In this document: one piece after another, positions 23,651-34,914 of the stretch | Layout of the letters: every line of letters begins with the position of its first letter | Position numbering within the stretch: the first letter of the stretch is position 1 | Assembly: GCA_013400115.1 (NCBI GenBank) | Contig: VXBP01003652.1 | Span: forward strand, 1,671,811-1,735,810 | Direction: 5' to 3' | DNA: 64,000 bases | From: Rhinopomastus cyanomelas | Taxonomy: Eukaryota; Chordata; Aves; Bucerotiformes; Rhinopomastidae | Notes under the pieces: generated by a model | Told to the model about the DNA's origin: nothing | Databases searched by the model: none | The model's input: the letters and a program-made list of their open reading frames with translations, nothing else | Translations under genes and position numbers: made by a program

Positions 23651-24636
23651 TCTGTATGTCCTTAAATCACAAACCATTCCAGACCCTCATCTTCCAAAAC
23701 CTTACCCTCACGTAATGTTTTAATCAATGTGCTAAGGGTACAACTGTACTTTAGCAGCCAAAAGCCCCTTCCCCAGGTGCATCCCACACAAACCACCTGG
23801 CATCAGCATTTGCCCAGCCCTGCATCCACACAGCAGCGTCGTGAAGCTGCATCAGCATCACCACGACACGGGGCTGCTGCTTGGTTGCTTTCACTTCCCC
23901 CACCCACCCAGCTCCGCGGGACCTGATTCGTAAGTGCAGCAGAAAAACCTCGTTGGAATCAAAACTCATTTACAGACTCGAGAGGGGGAAAGAAAAAATT
24001 GACTTCTTTAGATCACACAGAGCATCACCGTAAATCAATCTCCATCCCGCACCCCTGGTGCAAACTGCTTCCAGCCTTGATAAATAAATGCCAGGGGTAA
24101 TGAGTTTGGAAACAACCAGCCTGAAAGTCACAACAGAAAATGGGAGCCACTGAAAAACCCTCCTAACTGCCAGGAAGCCCCGAGTGCAGATTAGAGTGAT
24201 TAGCAAAGACCAGGCAGAGGAGAGTGGGAATGTGAGCGAGGAGCTGGTTCTGTGCCTTTTGTCTCATCACCCTCCTTCCCAACAGAGTCCTGGAGGATGT
24301 GTGGTCCTCTCCTCGTTAGTGACCGCAGGAGGTAAATCACTTGTTGGAGGAGGATGAGCCGCACAGCGATTCCTAATGCGGGTAATGAAACCCTGAGTGA
24401 TTTTAGGCAGCGATGCTCTAGGAAAGCAGGAGAAGGGACGAGTGCCAGCCCTGCGCTTGGAAGGGTTTTTACACGGAAAGAAAAGGCACCTGCGAAGAGC
24501 CCCACGAAGCCCTAACGCAGCCGTCACTCATCACAGCATCACGGGGTCAATCAGCAAACTGCACGCTGTCATTTCCTGGAGGGCAACTGTTTTCTGTGCT
24601 TCTGCTCCTGACCTGTGCACGTCTGTGAGGCTCAAG
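23651..24636. other. Single-copy intronic DNA; possible conserved block
   Basis: 24060-24200 (gataaataaatgccaggggt, aatgagtttggaaac) is AT-rich. No exon or repeat is recognised. Confidence 0.45.
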
Positions 24637-24907
24637 ATCACAGAATCACAGAACATTAGGGATGGGAAGGGATCTCGGAGGATCGTCCAGTCCAATCCTC
24701 CTGCCACAGCAGAATGCCCTAGATCCAGTCGCACAGGAACAGCCCAGGCAGGTCTTCAATGTCTCCAGAGAAGGAGACTCCACAACATCCCTGGGCAGCC
24801 CCTTCCAGTGCTCTGTCACCCTCACTGGGAAGAAGGTCCTTCTCAAATTGATGTGGAACCTCCTCTGTTCCAGCTCACACCCAGCACCCCTTGTCCTATC
24901 ATTAGAT
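24637..24907 (-). mobile_element. CR1 LINE fragment, family A, with non-CR1 5' extension
   Basis: Tail (attagggatgggaaggg), then ORF2 C-terminus (GAGCELEQRRFHINLRRTFF, LPRDVVESPSLETL). On the minus strand the frame is open upstream into the linker at 24908-24968, which recurs at 31201-31271. Confidence 0.93.
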
Positions 24908-24968
24908 TCTCCGTCATCAAGGAGGTGATCCCCTAGCTCAAGAGTTGAGATTTGCTGAATTGCACCTG
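24908..24968 (-). repeat. Linker sequence shared with 31201-31271
   Basis: tctccgtcatcaaggaggtg, then ctcaagagttgagatttgct and gaattgcacctg, joined to CR1 ORF2 at the same codon as at 31200. In the CR1 frame both copies read LELG-HLLDDGESNDR. It is not ordinary CR1 sequence in the other copies here. Confidence 0.8.
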
Positions 24969-25045
24969 TCACAGAATCACAGGACATCAGGGATTGGAAG
25001 GGACCTCAAAAGATCATCTAGTCCAATCCCCCTGCCAGAGCTGTC
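24969..25045 (-). mobile_element. CR1 LINE, family A 3' tail
   Basis: tcacagaatcacaggacatc to ccccctgccagagctgtc, directly after the linker and in the same orientation. Confidence 0.92.
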
Positions 25046-26625
25046 ACCCGGCTACAGAAGAACCTAACTTGGTGGCCCTGCAGCGGGACACTGAACACAC
25101 ACTGCTGACCTCCTGACACACAAGCAGCAGGAAGGTCTGAAGGTGTCAGCAGAAGATGAGTGGGAGGAACAGTGTCATCTCAATAAACACTTGAGAAGAA
25201 GCTCAAACCAGCTTGTGTTAAACAAGGAGGAAGGGTGAGAAACGCTTTCACAGGCAACAAAAACCTCCGAGACACTACACAAAGCCCCACAGCACCCTGA
25301 GCAGCCTCATCCTACGTGACTGTTGGGACCACAGCACATCTGGCACCGGGAGAGGCAGGAGATAGGTGCAACCAAGGCACCAGTTTTTGTTCTGAGAAAG
25401 AGAGGAGCCCTTTGGAAAACCTGAAAATCATCCAGGATATCCACACAGCGTGACCTCCTGCGTTTCATCAGCTCTGCGGCAAACCTGGCTGTCAACGTGG
25501 GAGATGCTTTCAACGCCATCTGCTCCTCTCGTTTTGAAGGCTCAGGCTCCGTGGGGAGAGGCGAGAGTCTTTGTTTGTCAAACCCCAGGGAGTTCACGTG
25601 TTTCTCAGAGCGTCTCCCGGTGCTCCAGAGCATCAATCGCACGGAGCAGGAGCAGCCGAGCCGGGTCACGGAGATCAACCGCTTGAATGAAGCTTTAGGA
25701 TACTCGAGGATAAAAGGGGAGGTGAAGTCACTCCTTTTTATTACTACAAAAGAGGAGAAGCCAACAGCAGAGGCTTGTGCTGACAGCAACCCATCACAAA
25801 ATAAAACGATTAAACAGTAAGTGAATAAACTAACCAGAAGGTGCAAACAGCGAGGAAAAGCAGCACCCAGGTGAGACTTCACCCACCCTGAACCCGCAGC
25901 TCGAGGTACCTGGGGTGGGGATCTAACAGCAACACACACGAGGTGTCTTTGGCGACTGCGGCCACTTCCACAGTTGCCCAGCACACTGGGAATTCGGGGC
26001 GCGGCACAGGAGCCTGTCAGCAGCCAGCACCTCTCCCCAAACTCCCCACCACCACCAAAGCACAGGGACCCCTAGGAGCAGCGAAACCCCTGATGTCTGA
26101 AAGTCGTTTGTATTTGCGCAGCAGAGATGCAAATGCAGCCCCGAGGCCGCTCTCCCGTGCACAGCCCGGCACACGCACAACTCCAGAGGTGAGCTCCTTG
26201 GAGGAGAAGACAGAGCTAATTACCAGTCCCAGGGCTCTGAAGCTTTTGTTTCGGTTCAGAAGGGAGAGAAACACAGCAAAAACAAAAAGAGATTGATAGG
26301 GGAAAAAGAAAACCAAGTGGCTCGTTATTTGTCTTCTGTTAAGAAAAGCCTGGCTAAGACAAATCTTCTGCCTTCAGAGGGATGAAAGGAAGGACCAGCT
26401 CTCATCTGTCCTTGTCTGGTAGCAGACACCACGTCCATGGTGGTGGGAGGATGGATGATGGGTGGGTGCGGTGGGAAGGATCTGAAGAGACTTCCAGAAC
26501 CGTCTGCTGGGTCACCACAGCCCCAACTCACCTGCCTGGGGCTGGGGAGGGGTTTCTATAAAGAATTTGGAGAATGTCAGGGAGACAGACTTCTTAGCAC
26601 AGTGATGGGAAGTGAGGGTGACAAT
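25046..26625. other. Single-copy intronic DNA; candidate conserved block at 25440-25860
   Basis: 25440-25860 keeps many CpGs and ends in AT-rich sequence (ctcctttttattactacaaa), unlike its surroundings. A 225-codon minus frame (25307-25984) spans it but has no family resemblance. Confidence 0.45.
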
Positions 26626-26711
26626 GGGTTAGGTTGGAAGGGACCTCAGAGATCATACAGTTCCAACCCCACTGCATCCCTTTCACTAGACCAAGTTGCC
26701 CAAAGCCCCAC
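26626..26711 (-). mobile_element. Old CR1 LINE 3' fragment, family H
   Basis: gttaggttggaagggacctc, agatcatacagttccaaccc, then gaccaagttgcccaaagccc. Confidence 0.82.
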
Positions 26712-27010
26712 TCATAGAATCACGGAATGATTGAGGCTGGAGAAACCCTCTGAGCTCAACCAGCACAGCCCAGGACCTAGCATCACCCCAGCAGCACTAA
26801 GGACCACAGCCAGGTTGGCCTTCAACACCTCCAGGGGTGGAGACCCCACCACTGCCCTGGCAGTCCAGTCCAGGCTCTGATCACCCCTCTGTGAGGAAGG
26901 GCTTCCCAACACCCAAGCTAAGCACTCCCTGGCAGCTTCAGGCCCTGCCCTCTCGTTCTGTCACTAGTTGCCTGGGAGAAGAGCCCAGTGCTGGTCCCTG
27001 CTCCAGCAAC
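26712..27010 (-). mobile_element. Old CR1 LINE fragment, family H
   Basis: Tail catagaatcacggaatgatt, then aacacctccaggggtggaga, the gtgaggaagggcttcccaac codons and agttgcctgggagaagagcc. It abuts the preceding old CR1. Confidence 0.88.
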
Positions 27011-27790
27011 ACCTCACAGCCCATCTCACTATGAAAAGAGCATTTTTAGCAACAGAAGAGTAAAAACACCCAGAGCTGGTACAAAACCCTGGAGAGCCCA
27101 GACTTCCAGCAGAGATGCCACGGGGCAAAAAAAGCAAATGGGGCAGAGAGAGCATCACAGGCACAACTGCATCCCTGCTCATGTAACCCCAGAGTCCCAT
27201 CATCTCCTGCCCTGGATGATGGAGGTGAAGACTCTTCACTCATCCTGCAAACACTCCGAGGTCAGAGCAGTGAGAATGAAGTTGGGCTGCAGCAGAAAAG
27301 TTTGCAACTAGAAGCTTAACGCTGATGATTCACACTTCCCTGCTCCAAAGGGATGTCCCCAGCTGCCAAGCATTTCACCTGTACTTGGCCAAAGGCACCT
27401 AAGGTCCCCATAAAAGCCCTGGCACAAGGTAAAAGAGATATCTGGGCGTCCTGCTCAGAGAGGGGCCAAGAGGAATGGAAACTCCACCACGGCTACTTTA
27501 TATTTATCTAACAGCTTTATATATTTAGCTGGTTGCAGAGGGAAACGTGCGGCTCTTGAGAACAATGACACCAGTTCCTGACACTGTGCCGTGGCCCAGG
27601 AGAGAGTTGTTTACAGGAAAAAGACCTTGCCTGGCCAGCAGGCAGTGAGCAGATGGCCAGCAGCTCTCCGTGGGCATGGCCACACACCCCGGGCACACGG
27701 CCACTGGGAAACGACCTCCCTGGGTTTGATGGGGCTGTTGGAGCAACAGCCCAGTTCTGCAAAGGCTTTAAAGCAGTGAACCTTGATGAC
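27011..27790. other. Single-copy intronic DNA, nothing recognised
   Basis: No exon or repeat is seen. Confidence 0.5.
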
Positions 27791-28100
27791 TTAGAATCAT
27801 CCAGGTAGGAAAAGACCTTCAAGATGATCAAGTCCAACAGTCCACCCTACAATACTCAACCACCAATCCATCTCTCAAACACCCCAGCTGCCCAGTTGTT
27901 GAGCCCCTCCAGGGATGCTGCCTCCATCCCATCTCTGGGCAGCCTGTTCCAAGGGCTCCCCACTCTTTCTGGGAAGAAGATTTTCCTAAGATCCAGCCTA
28001 ACACTCCCCTGGCCACAACCTGACCCCATTTCCTCTGCTCCTATTGCTAGTCCCTAGGGAAAAGATGCCAACCCCATCTCCCTTCCAACCTCCCTTCAGG
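27791..28100 (-). mobile_element. CR1 LINE fragment, family F
   Basis: Tail agaatcatccaggtaggaaa, the cccagttgttgagcccctcc block and gctagtccctagggaaaaga. Close sister of 18356, with similar 5' truncation. Confidence 0.93.
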
Positions 28101-29696
28101 AACAGGCTTTTGGGCTCGTGGCAGCGCTTTTGTTGACACACAAAGCCCGTGCAGGGAGGGAAATCATTGTGTGAAAGGGAAGTGGAAAGGGAAAGGAAAA
28201 GCTCTTTCGCTCTCGTGAACACAACAAGAGCCTCAAATGGTTCAAACCACACCACAACGTCCCACTTACAAACGGGGTTATGGCCAGTCCTGCTCAAGAA
28301 CCTGCTGTGAAAGGACAGAAGCAGCTTCAGCCAGGTGCTGGCGCGTGCAGCATCACCGTGAGACAGAACCTCTGCCTCCTCACTCCTTCCCAAACATACT
28401 AGGGGGACAGAGAAGTAGCCCCAAGGTCAGCACCAACCCTCACAGCATGCAGGGTTGAGGAGCAGCAAGGGCAGAGGAGCAAAGTGCTCCAAGGAGTAGC
28501 CCTCACGAATCCCACCAGGCACAGTAGCCACGTGCTGTGCAAACAGAGCCATGGACCTGTGATGACCCCCCCACTAGTGGGGAGCTCGTGTTTGGGAAAT
28601 TCACCCCAAGCCTTAGTTCCAGGCTCTGAAAGCAGCCAAGAAGCATGGAGCAACCTGGGAAAGAGACTCAGTAAATAGGGGCTGTGGGTGCAGCCCAGCC
28701 TTGCAGGGTTTTAAGGGTGCAGCAACCTGCTGGTTGGTGACAGAGGGACCCTGGAGATCACAGAGTGATGGAGACTTCCCATCTCCTCCTTCTGCAGCTG
28801 CCGCTAGCGAAGCCGGACTACAGAGCCTTACGACACCCAACCCAGCGAGCACAACACACCCCACCACATCACACAGAGCTTCTTGACAGCACCTCCACAA
28901 CATGCCAACACAAGCATGAGGAATTCCCACAGAGCACACCCACGGGTGCGCGGAGGGGAGGGAGAAGTGAGGATGCTTCTCCCCGCGGCACCGTCTGACA
29001 GCCCGACGTGGCGCCTAGGTTCAGCGACGGGACAGGAGGACGCGCACTGGCTCCTTGTGTCACTGCTTTCTCCCGTGTCTACGTGGTGATTCAATATGAT
29101 ATCACAGTTTTAGAAATGTTTTCTATAATCTCTAATGACTAATTCACAGCCCCAACACTTGTTTTGTTTGAAGGAAGGAGAACCCAGGGCTGCGCGAAGG
29201 CTGGCAGAAGCATAAAGGCGACACCTCCCTTGTGATTGATGAGATAAAGCCCCCACATGATTGACAGGACAAAGGACTTTTGTTTTCAGTTGATAGGCAG
29301 TTCCTGAAATAGCATCTCCTCTCCCCACCAGGACTTGGTGGGGAAGGCACAAACCGCAAGTCGAACCCCCATATTGAGCTGTATCGATCCCCTGTCGGGC
29401 TGAGCTGGTTCAAAGCCCGTCACCACCCAGTTTTCTATGGTCCAGAGCCTGGAAAACCCAGGTAAGTCAAACCCAGGCTTGAGAGCCAGTCCTGCTCCTG
29501 GCACAGCCCCAGTCACTGAGCAGCTCCAGGGGACACGGTATCTCACCACACACTGGGCTGTCCCATTGTGTCTAAAGGAGAGTCTTCCCTGAAAGCAAAT
29601 CCTATCGCATCCCTCATCACTCTCCTCCTTTTCCCAAGCCTGGGTCCTCCTTCTGAAGCTTCCCTTCTGTAGCAGATATTAATGTTGGGCTTTAGT
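28101..29696. other. Single-copy intronic DNA, 1.6 kb
   Basis: No exon or repeat is recognised. 28930-29050 is CpG-rich; 29080-29260 is AT-richer (acgtggtgattcaatatgat). Short overlapping frames look like chance. Confidence 0.5.
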
Positions 29697-30126
29697 GTCC
29701 CAAAGTGCCACATCTACTGGCCTTCTGAACCCCTCCAGGGATGAGGACTCCATCACTTCCCTTGGCAGCCCGTTCCAGTGTTTAACTGCTCTTTCACTAC
29801 AGAAATTTCTCCTCATTTCCAATCTGAACTTCCCCTGGGGCAACTGGTGGTCATTTCCTCTGCTCCTGCCAGTGGTTCTTTGGGAGAAGAGGCCAACACT
29901 GGCCTCCCTACAGCCTCATTTCAGGTGGCTGTGAAGGGCAATAAGGTCTCCTCTCAGCCTCTTCTTCAGGCCAAACGATGCCAACTCCCTCAGCCTCTCC
30001 CCATCTGACCTGTTCTACCCCTTCACCAGCTTTGTTGCCCTTCTCTGTCCTCACCCCAACACCTCAACATTTCTCTTACACCATGGTGCCCAAAACTGGA
30101 TCCAGCAGAAGATGTGGTCCTGCAAA
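29697..30126 (-). mobile_element. CR1 LINE fragment, family D, lacking its 3' tail
   Basis: From ccacatctactggccttctg through the ORF2 C-terminus (gcaataaggtctcctctcag; tgttgcccttctctgtcctc) to the gtgcccaaaactggatccag codons. The attaggg-type tail is absent. Confidence 0.9.
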
Positions 30127-30809
30127 TAACTGCATGGACACAGCCAGATGGGGCAAGAGCTCTTCTCTTCCCGAGTCACCTTTGCTCACGCGGGGCGACA
30201 GCAGGCTGTGAAATCCAAAGGGCTGTTAAAAAGCAGGTGCCACCCCTTCCCATGACCTTCCCAGCAGATATGGGATCGGAACGTACTGGCTGCGAGGGGC
30301 TTCCACGTCCTGCTGTGAGCACCACCTGAATAATTCATCTCTGCGAGGTGGGGGGATGTGATGGCTGCGCAGTGGGAGAGCAGGAGAGGGTGACCCAAGC
30401 TGGGTTGACTCCTGCAGTTCCTCCCTGTACAGTTCCCAGTGCCAAGTGGATCAGCTTGAAGGAAAACAAACCCCAAGCTAACAGTAGATTAAATATAAAT
30501 TTGTATTTAAATGAAGGAAAAAAAACACTGTGAAAATAATGTTCTGCTGCGAGTTAACAGTTTGGGGGAAATCAATAAATAAAACACACAAATAGATCTA
30601 GAGGTAGATAAATCAAACGAGAGAGCCCGATCTGCCAGGGCCAGCCCTGAATTCCAGTATCTGGGAACAACAAGAAGCAATTTACCAGTGAAGCAGCAGC
30701 TCAGAGCATCTGCCCCATGTCCCAGCTGGAGGGACAAAGGTGATGGAGGAGACAGGACAGACCGTTCAGCCCTCAGAACACAAACATGATCATTCCAACA
30801 GATAACACC
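30127..30809. other. Single-copy intronic DNA, nothing recognised
   Basis: 30480-30620 is AT-rich (gattaaatataaatttgtat). No exon or repeat is seen. Confidence 0.5.
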
Positions 30810-31200
30810 CAGAATCACAGAACATTAGGGATTGGAAGGGACCTTGAAAGATCATCCAGTCTAATCCCTCTGACACAGCAGGACCACCGTGACCAAGTTG
30901 CACAGGAACTGGATGATCCTGTGGTCCCTTCTAACCCTGACTGACTCTATGACTTGGTCTGGGTGATCCTGCTGTGGCAGGGGGACTAGACAATCTTTTG
31001 AGGTCCCTTCCAATCCCTAATGATTCTATAAACATGTCCAGGTGGGTTTGAAACATCTCCAGAGAAGGAGACTCCACAACCCCCTGGGCACCCCCTTCCA
31101 GGGCTCTGTCACCCTCACTGGGAAGCAGTTCCTTCTCAGACTGATGTGGAACCTCCTCTGTTCCAGCTCACATCCATTGCCCCTTTTTCTGTCATTAGAT
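30810..31200 (-). mobile_element. CR1 LINE fragment, family A, interrupted
   Basis: Tail at 30810-30909 stops at cacaggaac. The element resumes at 31031 with aacatgtccaggtgggtttg and runs to the tgtcattagat codons at 31200. The gap is a plus-strand CR1 double tail. Confidence 0.92.
30910..31030 (+). mobile_element. Chimeric CR1 double tail, inserted in a family A CR1
   Basis: An E-type 3' tail (tggatgatcctgtggtccct to gactctatga) is fused to a family A tail (cttggtctgggtgatcctgc to gattctata). The same joint occurs at 32530. The insertion is flanked by aac on both sides, a short duplication or microhomology. Confidence 0.88.
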
Positions 31201-31271
31201 TCTCCATCATCAAGGAGGTGACCCCCCAACTCAAGATTTGAATTTGCTGTTTTGCAGCTGAATTGCACCTG
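31201..31271 (-). repeat. Linker sequence shared with 24908-24968
   Basis: tctccatcatcaaggaggtg, ctcaagatttgaatttgctg, then an extra ttttgcagctg and aattgcacctg. It is joined to the CR1 ORF2 codons exactly as at 24907, and followed by a CR1 tail in both places. Confidence 0.8.
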
Positions 31272-31347
31272 TCACAAAATCACAGAACAGAATCACAGAC
31301 CATTAGGGATTGTTCCAGCTCAGACCCATTGCCCCTTCTCCTGTCAT
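31272..31347 (-). mobile_element. CR1 LINE, family A tail with internal deletion
   Basis: tcacaaaatcacagaacaga, then accattagggattg joined directly to ttccagctcagacccattgc, skipping about 230 bp of 3' UTR and ORF2. Confidence 0.88.
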
Positions 31348-31357
31348 GTGTGTGTGT
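31347..31357. repeat. (TG)n short run
   Basis: Five TG units at the 5' edge of the CR1 remnant. Confidence 0.7.
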
Positions 31358-31943
31358 CTGTCACAGACACCACCGTGCCCCACAGAACCCAGTTTCCCAG
31401 CTGTCTGACACTGACAAGAGGCAGCAAACTTCTTTGTCTGCAGACAGCAAACCCCCAGAGCAAGGCAGAGGTGGAGAACTGCACCATCAGCTTTCTGTGC
31501 TACAACCGCAGCTGCGCCCCAGCTACAGCCTCTGCCTCTTAAAAATCATCATCATCATCATCTTTACACGAAGAGCACAGAAACATCAGCCTTTGCCTGT
31601 GAATAATGACTTGGGACCCCAGGAAAAAAAACCATCCAACAAGCAGAGACGCATGTCAAATGCCACGGCTGCGAGACCATCTCACATCTGCTATCTGTCT
31701 CCGCCGCTCCTCCGGCTTCCCCGAGAAGTTCATACATATTTAAAAAGACCAATAGCTCCATTACTCCTCACTTCTTATCACATCGGAAGATTAGGGTCCA
31801 TAAGGGAGAGAAAAGAGAGGAGAGCATCACGGAGGGGAAATGTCACCATCATACCACAACATTATTCACCCCTAGTGTGGCACCTAAAGCCCTTTTTCTA
31901 TTGAGAAGGTGCTGCCAGGGCGGGGGGCAGAGCTCTGGGTGGG
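31348..31943. other. Single-copy intronic DNA with an ATC microsatellite
   Basis: Apart from the microsatellite at 31545-31563 I recognise nothing. Confidence 0.5.
31545..31563. repeat. (ATC)n microsatellite
   Basis: About six ATC units. Confidence 0.85.
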
Positions 31944-32692
31944 TAAATGAAGAGAGGCTGAGAGAGCTGGGGTTGTTCAGGTTAGAGAAGGGGAGAAGAG
32001 AAGGCTCTGGGATAATCCAACAGCAGCCTTCCAGTACCTGAAGGAGTGCTGGACATGAGCTTTTTACAAGGGTCTGTAGTGACAGAACAAGGGGCAACAG
32101 CCTGACACTGAAAATAGGATTGATTTAGACTGGATATCAGGAAGAAGCCCTTCACCATGAGGGTGCTGAGGCACTGGAACAGGTTGCCCAGGGAGGTTGT
32201 GGCTGCTCCATCCCTGGAAGGGTTCAAGGTCAGGTTGGATGGGACTCTGGGCACCTGGTCTAGTGGAAGAATGGAGCAAATGGAATGGAGCAAAGCTGGA
32301 GATGGGTAGATTTAGAGTGGATGTGAGGAGGAAGTTCTTCACCGTGAGAGTGGTGAGAGCCTGGAATGGGTTGCCCAGGGAGGTGGTGGAAGCCCATCCT
32401 TGGAGGTGTTTAAAGCTGGGCTGGATAAGGCTCTGGCCAGCCTGGTCTAAGGTGAGGTGTCCCTGCCCATGGTAGGGGAGTTGGAACTGGATGATCCTGT
32501 GGCCCCTTCTAACCCTGACTGACTCTATGACTTGGTCTGGGTGATCCTGCTGTGGCAGGGGAGTTGGACTAGATGATCTTTCGAGGTCCCTTCCAATCCC
32601 TAATGATTCTACGATTCTAAGAGAGATGTCCCTGCCCACAGCATGATCTTTAAGGTCTCTTCCAGCCGAAACCATTCTACGGTTCCGTGAAA
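31944..32692 (+). mobile_element. CR1 LINE fragment, family E, split by a nested insertion
   Basis: Left part 31944-32270 (gaagagaggctgagagagct to gcacctggtctagtggaaga). Right part 32619-32692 (aagagagatgtccctgccca to cattctacggttccgtgaaa) is its 3' tail. The interruption is a second CR1 flanked by direct repeats aaga (32267-32270, 32619-32622). Confidence 0.88.
32271..32618 (+). mobile_element. Chimeric CR1 (E-type body and tail plus family A tail), nested
   Basis: E-type ORF2 C-terminus (GRFRVDVRRKFFTVRV, WNGLPREVVEA) and tail end at gactctatga (32530). A family A tail then runs to gattctacgattct. The same dual-tail joint occurs at 30910-31030. The plus frame 32197-32475 crosses the insertion edge by chance. 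Confidence 0.88.
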
Positions 32693-33356
32693 CTAAGGCG
32701 ACTGGGAGCAGATACAAACCTCAGGCCACCTTAGCACAGCCAGTTCAGACCCGCTCTCAATGTCCTCCTTGTTCTCCCAGCAGAATCAGGCTGGAAAAGT
32801 ACTAACTGGATGGACTGGAGCTGGCAGACGCCCCTCACAGGAAAAGACATCCCAGGTGGCTCCGCTGGCCTGGGTTTGCTCTGGCAGCAGAGATGCAACC
32901 GGAGTGCAGGGCGGCACCGTTGGCTCTGCAGGCACACTAGGGTTTGGGGTGGGTTTTTTCTTTGAGAAAAGTTTTCCTGCCATCTCTTTCCTTTCCTGAG
33001 AGCAAAGACAGGGGGGAAAAACTTAATCCTCACTTTGTTTGTGACCCAGAAAAGAGCGGACACTGAGTTTCGGTAACTTCCCCTGTGAAGTCTGAGCTGT
33101 AAACTGGCTTCGTGCTCGTACTTACCCTACAGGAGGGCTTGGCTTGGCTCTGTTGTGCTGAACCCAGTGCAAAGAAGCCCAAAGGCCAGCAAAAATCCCC
33201 TGCTCAGACTTTGATCGGGCCATAAGCATTTTATCACCGTTTCAAAGACCGCTCAGGCGTCAAAGACGGCTCCTGAGGGAGAAGAAGCAGCCTGGATACT
33301 GCTCTGACTCTTAGCCAATGCTCCTCCCTGCGGCTGGAGAGCAAGATGGGCCTCGA
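32693..33356. other. Single-copy intronic DNA, nothing recognised
   Basis: No exon or repeat is seen. Confidence 0.5.
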
Positions 33357-33550
33357 GGTGTCTTCCTGATGGCCAGTCTAAACCTCCCCTGTTGGAGCTT
33401 GAAGCCCTTCCCTCTGGTTCTGTCGCTAATGACCTGTGAGAAGAGCCCAGCACCAACATCTCTACAGTGTCCTTTCAGGTAGTTGCAGAGAGCAATGAGG
33501 TCCCCCCTCAGCCTCCTCTTCCTCCAACTAAACAGCCCCAAGTCTCTCCA
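33357..33550 (-). mobile_element. CR1 LINE fragment, family G, lacking its tail
   Basis: gtgtcttcctgatggccagt, cctgttggagcttgaagccc and gttgcagagagcaatgaggt match 21717. Both 3' tail and 5' part are missing. Confidence 0.9.
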
Positions 33551-34630
33551 TCATTCAACACAAAACACCCAGCAGTGACTCCAGCCAAGGGGAGCATCAT
33601 GGTGGTGCTGTCAGCAAGCTCAAAGGCTGCTCAATGACCTTAAAGAACTTTGTAAGGGAAGAGGGAGAAGACAGTGAGCTCCAACCACACAGCCAGCCCC
33701 TGACCTTGAAAGCAACCAGTGCAGCACCAGCCCAAACCCCACACTACAAACCCCTAGCTCGTTGCTGAGCTTCCAGCCCTTCGCCCTTCCCCAGCCACCA
33801 CCAGCCCAGAAGTCCATCTCCTTGATTGCCAGCACTTCCACCTCATATTTCCACGCACGAAGCACAAAACCTCACAGCACAGCAACTAACACATTACAGC
33901 AATAAATATCTGTGTATTGATAGAAATCTTCACATGAATATTTTGGTCACAACCCGCATTGATTTTCCCCCTACCCCCTCCCCATCCTTCTTGCTTCACT
34001 CAGACAATATCGATGTGGTGATATTTTCATGCACTACAGGAACAGTTTCTCCTCTCAGAAGGAAATGGATGAAGAAAGTCAGCCCAGCCACAACCGTGTC
34101 GACAGCCACACCGTGAGTCCAGACATCTTCCAAGGGCTGAAGGACAATCTCATGTGACCCTTGTTACCCCTTCAATCTTACTCTCTTGATTTCAGGACTG
34201 ATTCAGGCTAGTTGGTGAAGCTCACTGGAAGCTCTCCATGAGGGTGGGTGAGTGTGGCAGTGCCTGACTGGGATCCATCTGAACATTTCTAACACCTCCA
34301 TGACTAAAAAGCCCTGCTCTTCCCCCTGACTGGGGCTGATGACAAACCACAGCTCCTCTCCCAGCCTCTCCCAGCACCCAGGTAATGCAAAGGAAGACTT
34401 GAGGAGAAGCAGCCAAGTCATCAACCACCTGAGAGTGGGCTGGAAATCTTCCTTTAGGGTGCAGGTGGCACTAAAGGACGAGGCTTGAGGACTGCGACAA
34501 GGCTCATGATGCTGACAATCAGGAAAACAAATGGCACTACCCACCCTCTAATCACCATGTCCCATGGGACAGAGGAGTCTCCTCCTTGGAGCTTCAGCCC
34601 AACACACCGACGCAAGATGAAAAAGGCACA
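33551..34630. other. Single-copy intronic DNA, nothing recognised
   Basis: 33880-34040 is AT-richer (gcaataaatatctgtgtatt). No exon or repeat is seen. Confidence 0.5.
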
Positions 34631-34914
34631 TCACAGAATCACAGACCGTTAGGGATGGGAAGGAACCTCCAGAGACCATCCAGACCAATCCTCCTGCCAC
34701 AGCAGGATCACCTAGACTAAGTCGCACAGGAACACATCCAGGTGGGTTTTAAATGTCTCCAGAGAAGGAGACTCCACAACCCCCCTGGGCAGCCCCTTCA
34801 AGGACTCTGTCACCCTCACTGGGAAGAAGTTCCTTCCCATATTGATGTGGAACCTCCTCTGGTCCAGCTCACACCCATCACCCCTTGTCCTATCATTAGA
34901 TGACACTGAGAAGA
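34631..34914 (-). mobile_element. CR1 LINE fragment, family A
   Basis: Diverged tail (accgttagggatgggaagg), then ORF2 C-terminus. The minus frame 34712-34906 shows NDRTRGDGCELDQRRF and ends FLCDLV. Confidence 0.94.

Noticed and set aside
25307..25984. 225-codon minus-strand open frame
   Set aside because: No family resemblance, no splice or promoter context; GC-rich intronic DNA gives such frames by chance. The underlying block is kept only as a composition-based finding.
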